A stretch of DNA of 64,000 bases from Lautropia sp. SCN 69-89 (GTDB lineage: Bacteria > Pseudomonadota > Gammaproteobacteria > Burkholderiales > Burkholderiaceae_E), in contig MEED01000012.1 of the NCBI GenBank assembly GCA_001724855.1, forward strand, positions 1 through 64,000, read 5' to 3'. Position 1 is the stretch's first letter; each line of letters opens with the position of its first letter. The notes below the pieces were generated by a model, which did no database searches, had not been told where the DNA came from, and saw only the letters and a list, made by a program, of their open reading frames with translations. This document shows, in pieces, positions 58,303-64,000 of this stretch. A program made the position numbers and the translations under genes.

Positions 58303-60210
58303 TCAGCGCCCGCGCAGGAACCAGCGGTCGAGTTCGGCCATCGACAGCTGTACCCAGGTCGGCCGGCCGTGGTTGCACTGGTCGGCGCCCGGCGTCGCTT
58401 CCATGTCGCGAAGCAGCGCATTCATCTCGTCGATCGACAGGCGACGGTTCGCGCGCACCGCCGCGTGACAGGCCATCGTGGCGAGCAGCGCGTTGCGCCG
58501 CTCCTCGAGCGCGCGGCTCGCGCCGTGCTCCTGCAGCTCGGCGAGCACCGAGCGTGCGAGCGCGACCACGTCGCCGCGCGCCAGCGCCGCCGGTACCGCG
58601 CGCACCGCGATCGCGGTCGGCGAGAGCACCGTGAGTTCGAGTCCGAGCGCGCGCAGCGCCTCGGCCTCGTCCTCGACGACACGCACCTCCAGCGGATCGG
58701 CGCGGAAGGTCGCGGGCACCAGCAGCGCTTGCGTGGGGATCGCGTCGCGGGCGAGCGCCGCCTTCAGCCGCTCGTAGACGACGCGTTCGTGCGCGGCGTG
58801 CATGTCCACCAGCACCAGCCCATGCCGGTTCTGTGCCAGCACCCAGGTGCCGTGCAACTGCGCGAGCGCGTGGCCCAGCGGCGGCTCGTCGACGGCATCC
58901 TCTTCGCCGGCCGCGGTGGCGGCACCGCTTCGACCCGCGTCGGCCAGGGCGACGTCGTCGCCGGCTTGCTGCACGGCGGCGAATCGGGATTCATGCGCCA
59001 GCGGTTGCGCAGCGAAGATCCCGCGCGGCCATGGCACGCCGCTCTGCGGCCAGCGTCCCGGCGCAGCATCGGCCTCGCTTCCGATCGACCCGCCAGTCGC
59101 GGAGATCGATCCGTGGGCGCCGGCGGGCGCGTAGAACGCAAGGCTTCGATTCGATGCCTGCGGCGTCGGGGCAGGACCGGCGACGCTGCGCTGGACGCCA
59201 GCTCCCGCCCCAGCCGGCGCGCGCAGTGCATCGGCCACCGAGTGAAACACGAACGAGCGCAGCGCGGCCGGGTCGCGAAAGCGCACCTCGATCTTGGCCG
59301 GATGGACGTTGACGTCGACCAGCGAAGGATCGATCTCGACGAACAGCACCCAGGCGGCGTGCCGGTCGCCGTGCATCATGTCGGCATACGCCTGCTTGAG
59401 CGCGTGACCGAGCATCCGGTCGCGCACGAAGCGGCCGTTCACGTAGAGGAACTGCCGGTCGGCGCGCGCGCGATTGACGGTGGGCAGCCCGAGCACACCC
59501 CACAGCCGCAGCGGCCCCGCCTGCACCTGCACCACGCGGTGTGCACCGGCGTATTCGTCGCCGAGCGCGTCGAGTGCGCGGGTGCGCCAGTCGGCGGCCG
59601 GCAGGCGCTCGGCGCGCCGCTCGTCGACCTGCAGCTCGAACTCGATCGCCTCGTGCGCGAGGCTCACGCGGCGGAAGGCTTCCACGCAGTGTGCAGCTTC
59701 GGTCGCGGCCGATTTCAGGAACTTGCGGCGCGCCGGCGTCTGCGAATACAGGTCGAGCACCTCGACGCTGGTACCCACCGCGCCGGGCGCGGGCGCGATC
59801 TCGCCGGTGGCGCTGTCGATGCGCGAGGCCGATGATGCGCCCGCGGTGCGGCTCGTGATGCGCACCTGCGCGACGGAGGCGATCGACGCGAGTGCCTCGC
59901 CGCGAAAGCCGAGCGTGCCCACGTGCTCGAGCTCTTCGAGCGTGGCGATCTTGCTGGTCGCGTGCCGCGCGAGCGCGAGTGCAAGCTCGTCCGGCGCGAT
60001 CCCGCAGCCGTCGTCGGTGACGACGATTCGGCGCATGCCGCCGTCCTCGATGCGCAGCGCGATACGGCGCGCGCCCGCATCGATCGCGTTCTCGAGCAGC
60101 TCGCGCACCACCGAGGCCGGCCGCTCGACGACTTCGCCGGCGGCGATCTGGCTGACCAGGCGATCGGGCAGCAGCGCGATCGGCCGTGCGGGGGCATGGG
60201 AGGCGGGCAT
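58303..60210 (-). CDS. mutL: DNA mismatch repair protein MutL
   Basis: 635 aa. GHKL ATPase: [32 protein letters not shown] and [17 protein letters not shown]. The C-terminal half has [16 protein letters not shown], which matches DQHAX2EX4E apart from Met for Gln, and [13 protein letters not shown] and [11 protein letters not shown]. These are the nuclease-site motifs of endonuclease-type MutL, so this protein probably nicks DNA itself. ATG 60208-60210 starts [17 protein letters not shown]. Confidence 0.96.
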   Translation of the reverse strand: MPASHAPARPIALLPDRLVSQIAAGEVVERPASVVRELLENAIDAGARRIALRIEDGGMRRIVVTDDGCGIAPDELALALARHATSKIATLEELEHVGTLGFRGEALASIASVAQVRITSRTAGASSASRIDSATGEIAPAPGAVGTSVEVLDLYSQTPARRKFLKSAATEAAHCVEAFRRVSLAHEAIEFELQVDERRAERLPAADWRTRALDALGDEYAGAHRVVQVQAGPLRLWGVLGLPTVNRARADRQFLYVNGRFVRDRMLGHALKQAYADMMHGDRHAAWVLFVEIDPSLVDVNVHPAKIEVRFRDPAALRSFVFHSVADALRAPAGAGAGVQRSVAGPAPTPQASNRSLAFYAPAGAHGSISATGGSIGSEADAAPGRWPQSGVPWPRGIFAAQPLAHESRFAAVQQAGDDVALADAGRSGAATAAGEEDAVDEPPLGHALAQLHGTWVLAQNRHGLVLVDMHAAHERVVYERLKAALARDAIPTQALLVPATFRADPLEVRVVEDEAEALRALGLELTVLSPTAIAVRAVPAALARGDVVALARSVLAELQEHGASRALEERRNALLATMACHAAVRANRRLSIDEMNALLRDMEATPGADQCNHGRPTWVQLSMAELDRWFLRGR

Positions 60211-60248
60211 CCGGCGATTATAGGGATGCCCGTGTAACATCCGCGGCC

Positions 60249-60905
60249 ATGGACTTCGGACAGCTGCTCGACATCTTCTTCCACCTCGACAAGCACCTGG
60301 CCGCGGTGGTCGAACAGGCCGGCCCCTGGGTCTACGGCATCCTCTTCGCGATCGTGTTCGTCGAGACCGGCCTGGTCGTCATGCCGTTCCTTCCGGGCGA
60401 TTCGCTGCTCTTCGTCGCCGGCGCGATCGCCGCGGTCGGCGGCATGAACCTGCCGCTGCTGATCGTGCTGCTGATCGCCGCGGCCACGCTCGGCGACGCG
60501 ATCAATTACTCGGTCGGAAGCTGGTTCGGCCCGAAGGTATTCGGCTGGGAGCAATCGCGCTTCTTCAACCGGGCGGCCTTCGACCGTACCCACGCGTTCT
60601 ACGAGCGCCATGGCGGCATCACCATCGTCGTCGCGCGCTTCCTGCCGTTCGTGCGCACCTTCGCGCCCTTCGTGGCCGGGGTCGCGCAGATGAGCTATCC
60701 GCGGTTCGCGATGTACAACGTGACCGGCGCGACGCTGTGGGTGACGAGCCTTTCCGGCATCGGCTACCTGTTCGGCAACACCGACTGGGTCAAGGCGAAC
60801 TTCCAGTGGGTGACGCTGGCGATGATCGTCGTTCCCGGCCTGCCGGCCGTGTTCGAGGTGCTGCGCCACTGGCTGCGCAGCCGGCGTGCGCGCGCATCGG
60901 CCTGA
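60249..60905 (+). CDS. DedA family membrane protein
   Basis: 218 aa. Typical VETGLVVMPFLPGDSLLFVA near the first helices, INYSVGSWFGPKVF, and FLPFVRTFAPFVAGVAQMSY with the conserved Arg residues of the DedA/VTT fold. DedA proteins flip membrane lipid carriers such as undecaprenyl phosphate or phosphatidylethanolamine. Divergent from mutL. Confidence 0.93.
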   Translation: MDFGQLLDIFFHLDKHLAAVVEQAGPWVYGILFAIVFVETGLVVMPFLPGDSLLFVAGAIAAVGGMNLPLLIVLLIAAATLGDAINYSVGSWFGPKVFGWEQSRFFNRAAFDRTHAFYERHGGITIVVARFLPFVRTFAPFVAGVAQMSYPRFAMYNVTGATLWVTSLSGIGYLFGNTDWVKANFQWVTLAMIVVPGLPAVFEVLRHWLRSRRARASA

Positions 60906-60918
60906 GCTTGTGGCGCGA

Positions 60919-60939
60919 TGCCGGGGCGGCGCCCCGGCA
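60919..60939 (+). terminator. GC hairpin after dedA
   Basis: A perfect 9-bp stem TGCCGGGGC/GCCCCGGCA with loop GGC, 13 bases after the dedA stop. No U-tract follows, so its terminator role rests on position. Confidence 0.45.
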
Positions 60940-60980
60940 GGACGGCTGTCGCTCGCCGCCGCGCCCCGCGCGCAAGCCCC

Positions 60981-61009
60981 TTCCGGCGATGCGGTCCGCG
61001 GCCTAGAAT
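60981..61009 (+). promoter_or_regulatory. Possible promoter of the orphan response regulator
   Basis: -10 TAGAAT (61004-61009, 5/6) with a poor -35 TTCCGG (60981-60986) at 17 bp. Predicted start near 61016, about 45 nt before the ATG. Confidence 0.35.
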
Positions 61010-61060
61010 GTGCCGATCGCGGCGTCGACCATGCCGGCCGGAGACGGCCAGTCGCCCATC

Positions 61061-61750
61061 ATGAAGATCCTGATCGTCTGCGATGATGCATCCGCCGCGG
61101 GGGGGATCCTCGGCCCGCTGCGCGAGGCTGGCCATGCGGTCGACATCGTCGACCGACCCGACGAGGCCGACGCGGTGCTGCGCGGCGGACATTTCGACGA
61201 CATCGTCCTCGACCTGCGCCGCGCGCCCGATGCCGGACTCGAATGGCTGCGCGGACTGCGTCAGCGGCGCGTACGCCTGCCGGCGCTCATCGTCACCGAC
61301 GCCGACGCTGCCGACACGCGCATCGCCGCGATCGATGCGGGCGCCGACGATCACCTCGAGGCGCCGTTCGACCCGCGCGAGCTGGTCGCACGCTGCCAAG
61401 GACTCGTCCGGCGCAACGGCAGCAATTCGCGCAACGACGTGATGACCTGCGGCGAGCTGGTCGTCGATAGCCGCAAGCGCGAGGTGCGCCACGGCTCCGT
61501 GCCGATCGACCTGACGCCGCGCGAGTGGTCGATCCTCGAATACCTGGTGCTCAATGCCGGCAGCGCGGTCACCAAGGACCGGCTGCTGCGGGCGATCACC
61601 GGCTTCGAGGAACAGCTCGCGCCCAACGCGATCGAGGTCTACGTGTCGCGGCTGCGCACGAAGCTGGCGGGCACCGGCGCGCGGATCAGCACGCTGCGTG
61701 GCGTCGGCTACCGGCTCGAGCAGCCCCAGGACGAACACGCCACCTGGTGA
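61061..61750 (+). CDS. Orphan OmpR-family response regulator with atypical receiver
   Basis: 229 aa. The receiver has the acid pair D8-D9 (LIVCDDASAAGG), phospho-acceptor D51 (FDDIVLDLRRAPDAG) and T79, but the conserved Lys of the KPF motif is replaced: DDHLEAPFDPRELVARC has Ala101. The C-terminal winged helix (LTPREWSILEYLVLNAGSAV, NAIEVYVSRLRTKLAGTGAR) is normal. No histidine kinase is adjacent. Loss of that Lys usually weakens phosphorylation-driven switching, so it may act without phosphorylation. Confidence 0.88.
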   Translation: MKILIVCDDASAAGGILGPLREAGHAVDIVDRPDEADAVLRGGHFDDIVLDLRRAPDAGLEWLRGLRQRRVRLPALIVTDADAADTRIAAIDAGADDHLEAPFDPRELVARCQGLVRRNGSNSRNDVMTCGELVVDSRKREVRHGSVPIDLTPREWSILEYLVLNAGSAVTKDRLLRAITGFEEQLAPNAIEVYVSRLRTKLAGTGARISTLRGVGYRLEQPQDEHATW

Positions 61751-61777
61751 GAAGGCCCGCGCTCGGGTGGCTCGCGC

Positions 61778-63157
61778 TCAGGTGGCGCGCGCCTTCGGCG
61801 CCGGCGGGTGCCGCTGCAGGTAGCTCTCGAGCCCGCGGAAGATTGCATCGGCGACGCGGGCCTGGTAGCGGCCGTCGGCCAGGCGCCGTTCCTCGTGCGG
61901 ATTGCTGATGAAGGCGGTCTCCACCAGGATCGACGGGATGTCCGGCGCCTTGAGCACCGCGAACCCGGCCTGCTCGATGCGCGGCTTGTGCAACTCGCCC
62001 ACGCCTCCCAGCTCGGAGAGCACGAAGTGCCCGAGCCGACTCGAATCCTGGATCTGTGCGGTGGTCGTCAGGTCGAGCAGCACTTGCCGTACCTCGCGAT
62101 TGCGGCTGCCGAGGTTCACGCCGCCGATGCGGTCGGATTCGTTCTCGCGCCTGGCCAGCCAGCGCGCGGCCGAACTCGACGCGCCGCGCTCGGAGAGCAC
62201 GTAGACCGATGCGCCGCTCGCCTGCGGACGCACCACCGCGTCGGCATGAATCGACACGAAGAGATCGGCCTGCACGCGGCGCGCCTTGGCCACGCGCGTG
62301 GCCAGCGGCACGAAGTAGTCGCCGTCGCGGACCATGTAGGCACGCATGTCGGGATGGGCGTTGACGCGCTCGCGCAGCATCTGCGCGATGCGCAGCACCA
62401 CGTCTTTCTCCTGCGTGCCGCGGCGGCCGATCGCGCCCGGATCCTCGCCGCCATGTCCGGCATCGATCGCGATCGTGACCATGCGCGCCACTGCCGGGGC
62501 GCGTCGCTTGCCGCGCGCCGCCGCCTGCGGGTCGGGGCGCGGGTCTTCGTCGGACTGCGCGAACCGCTCCTGTGCCTCGAGTCGGTCGCGCAACAGCGCG
62601 GCGATCGGGTCCTCGGGCGGAGGCAGCGTCGGCCGCGCGGCGCGGGCCCGCACGTCGTCGAGCAGCGTCTTCAGCGGATCGACCGGAACCGCCGGGTGCA
62701 GGTCGAGCACCAGCCGGTGCCGGTAGTTGCCCACCGGCGCCAGCGCGAACAGTTGGGGAGCGACCTCGGTCTTCAGGTCGAACACCAGGCGCGCCACTTT
62801 CGGGCGGTGCTGGCCGACCCGAACTTGCTGGATGTAGGGGTCTTCCGGACGTATGCGGGCGACCAGGTCACGCAACGCGAGGTCGATCTCGAGCCCTTCC
62901 AGATCGACCACCAGCCGTGGCGGATCGGACAGCTGCATCTGCGTGGACTTCAGCGGCTCGTCGAGTTCGAGCGTGACCCGCGTGTAGTCGCGCGCCGGCC
63001 AGACACGCACCGCAAGGATCGATGCTGCACGGGCCGGGTGCGTGCCGAGTGCGAACAGCGCCGTGGCCAGCGTGGCGCGCGCGCCCGCCAGCGCGCTGGC
63101 CGATCGCGCCGCGACGCTCAGCAGGCGGCGCTTGCCGCGCGAAGTCTCCTCAGGCAT
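61778..63157 (-). CDS. amiC: N-acetylmuramoyl-L-alanine amidase AmiC-like
   Basis: 459 aa. The N-terminus SRGKRRLLSVAARSA has twin Arg, pointing to Tat export, as for AmiC of E. coli. An AMIN domain (about 45-150) targets it to the septum, and the zinc amidase_3 domain follows with IAIDAGHGGEDPGAIGRRGT, QEKD, LFVSIHADAVV and SILVETAFISNPHEE. It splits septal peptidoglycan during cell separation. The start overlaps tsaE by 40 bp. Confidence 0.94.
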   Translation of the reverse strand: MPEETSRGKRRLLSVAARSASALAGARATLATALFALGTHPARAASILAVRVWPARDYTRVTLELDEPLKSTQMQLSDPPRLVVDLEGLEIDLALRDLVARIRPEDPYIQQVRVGQHRPKVARLVFDLKTEVAPQLFALAPVGNYRHRLVLDLHPAVPVDPLKTLLDDVRARAARPTLPPPEDPIAALLRDRLEAQERFAQSDEDPRPDPQAAARGKRRAPAVARMVTIAIDAGHGGEDPGAIGRRGTQEKDVVLRIAQMLRERVNAHPDMRAYMVRDGDYFVPLATRVAKARRVQADLFVSIHADAVVRPQASGASVYVLSERGASSSAARWLARRENESDRIGGVNLGSRNREVRQVLLDLTTTAQIQDSSRLGHFVLSELGGVGELHKPRIEQAGFAVLKAPDIPSILVETAFISNPHEERRLADGRYQARVADAIFRGLESYLQRHPPAPKARAT

Positions 63158-63657
63158 TCGAGCCCCCTGGGCGAACCGGCTTCGAGCCGGGCCACGCGAG
63201 CCTGTTCGCCGCCGGCCGTGTCGAACTCCAGCCGCAAGCGCAGATCAGGCGGGGGCAGGCTGGCGGCCGCGCGCTCGGGCCACTCGATGACCGCCACGCC
63301 CGATCCGCCGACGAGATCGTCGAACCCTGCATCGAGCCAGTCTCTATCGGAGGAGAGTCTATAGAAATCAAAATGATACAACTGAAACTTCGACAAGTCG
63401 TAAGACTCGACCAGCGTGAAGGTCGGGCTCTTGACGCGACCCGGATAACCGAGTGCGCGCAGCAGCCCGCGGGTGAAAGTGGTTTTCCCGGCGCCGAGGT
63501 CGCCCGACAGGAACAGCACGAAACCGGGCCCGAGTTCGCCAGCCACCTGGGCGGCCAGACGCTCGGTGGCTGACGCATCGACCAGCGCCACCGTGAGCGG
63601 CCCGGAGTCGGGCGCGGGCTTCGCCGTGCTGCTCGCGTTCGATACGGGCTTTGACAC
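63118..63657 (-). CDS. tsaE: tRNA threonylcarbamoyladenosine biosynthesis ATPase TsaE
   Basis: 179 aa from GTG 63657. Walker A LFLSGDLGAGKTTFTRGLLR, then GRVKSPTFTLVESYDL and LYHFDFYRLSSDRDWLDAGF, and VIEWPERA, all TsaE markers. Works with TsaB and TsaD to make t6A37. The N-terminal about 20 and C-terminal about 20 residues extend past the family core. TsaE-amidase adjacency is common in proteobacteria. Confidence 0.95.
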   Translation of the reverse strand: MSKPVSNASSTAKPAPDSGPLTVALVDASATERLAAQVAGELGPGFVLFLSGDLGAGKTTFTRGLLRALGYPGRVKSPTFTLVESYDLSKFQLYHFDFYRLSSDRDWLDAGFDDLVGGSGVAVIEWPERAAASLPPPDLRLRLEFDTAGGEQARVARLEAGSPRGLECLRRLRAASAAC

Positions 63658-63673
63658 GATCTAGAATTCAGGC

Positions 63674-64000
63674 GTGGAGCTTCGCATCGAACAGTTGCAG
63701 CAATGGGCGCGCGAGCTCGGTTTCGGGTCGATCGGCGTGGCCGACATCGATCTGTCGCAGGCCGAGGCGGGCTTGCAGGCCTGGCTGCAGGCCGGCTTCC
63801 ATGGCGAGATGGATTATATGGCCCGCCATGGCACGAAGCGCAGCCGGCCCGCCGAGCTCGTTCCGGGCACGGTTTCGGCCATCATGGTCACGATCGACTA
63901 CACCCCCGGCGAGTCGCGCTGGATCGACCGGGCATGGGCAACGCTGGCCGATCCCGAGCGCGCCTACGTCTCGCGCTATGCGCTGGGCCGCGACTATCAC
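63674..64000 (+). CDS. queG: Epoxyqueuosine reductase (partial, 3' end beyond window)
   Basis: First 109 codons from GTG 63674. It reads WARELGFGSIGVADIDLSQA, LQAWLQAGFHGEMDYMARHG and KRSRPAELVPGTVSAIMVTI then DYTPG, the N-terminal domain of the cobalamin- and iron-sulfur-dependent QueG. Final step of queuosine synthesis, complementing queA and tgt in this window. Divergent from tsaE, 16 bp apart. Confidence 0.94.
   Translation, partial: MELRIEQLQQWARELGFGSIGVADIDLSQAEAGLQAWLQAGFHGEMDYMARHGTKRSRPAELVPGTVSAIMVTIDYTPGESRWIDRAWATLADPERAYVSRYALGRDYH

Noticed and set aside
60211-60248. A strong shared bidirectional promoter between mutL and dedA
   Set aside because: TATAAT is perfect on the minus strand, but neither direction has a -35 match, so I mention it only as a weak candidate.
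63648-63668. TTGACA near the queG start as a promoter
   Set aside because: The nearest -10-like hexamer (TAGAAT) is only 5 bp away, so spacing excludes a sigma-70 promoter.

Overview
The window is 64 kb of high-GC chromosome from a betaproteobacterium, most likely of the order Burkholderiales. I base this on base composition, on the three-part pntAA/pntAB/pntB transhydrogenase, on the queA-tgt-yajC-secD-secF order, and on purM facing away from a permease-hda-HAD-pcnB-folK-kinase-panC cluster. These are inferences from gene content; no rRNA is present to fix the genus. Genes are tightly packed, often with 1-8 bp overlaps. No intergenic gap reaches 300 bases; the largest (about 260 bases, 12008-12267) holds a promoter and a candidate small RNA. 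I see no insertion sequence, prophage, integrase, CRISPR array, rRNA or origin.

Layout. 1-2540: pnt operon (minus), with a small extra membrane-protein gene between pntAB and pntB. 2672-5341: nudJ-mnmA plus a lipoprotein gene that sits where hflD is found in enteric bacteria. 5402-7481: a GST-like gene and purB. 7589-8782: cytochrome c' facing a cytochrome b561-type gene that overlaps secF. 8779-14488: secF, secD, yajC, tgt, queA (minus). 14573-17776: a Cfa-like methyltransferase, an FAD oxidoreductase and a PAP2 phosphatase, resembling a 10-methyl fatty acid module. 17874-17960: tRNA-Leu(CAA). 18027-22572: a low-complexity exported protein, a K+/H+ antiporter and two acyl-CoA dehydrogenase subunits. 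22593-26826: an arsenic operon (GAPDH, arsJ, arsR, arsC, acr3). 26962-32572: a P-type ATPase operon in which an intact P2-type pump is followed by a catalytically degenerate P-type ATPase and a small basic-tailed membrane protein. 32740-37359: pstSCAB-phoU, converging on phoBR (37351-39437). 39518-42688: thpR, a frameshifted manC and galE. 42712-49072: panC to the AI-2E-type permease (minus). 49186-56001: purM, tamA, tamB. 56015-60210: miaA, a Bcr-type MFS pump and mutL (minus). 60249-61750: dedA and an orphan response regulator. 61778-64000: amiC, tsaE and the start of queG.

How they work together. Three tRNA-modification routes are represented: queuosine (queA, tgt, queG), 2-thiouridine (mnmA), and the A37 modifications (miaA, tsaE). 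Phosphate sensing is complete: uptake, PhoU, PhoBR, and a clear three-half-site Pho box at phoB. The arsenic operon carries two exit routes for arsenate: reduction plus Acr3 efflux, and GAPDH/ArsJ export as 1-arseno-3-phosphoglycerate. The least ordinary parts are the sigma-54-type promoter followed directly by the only canonical U-tract terminator I found, the paired live/dead P-type ATPases, and the methyltransferase/FAD module. Apart from the manC frameshift, the genes look intact. Gene ends are often marked by strong GC hairpins without U-tracts.
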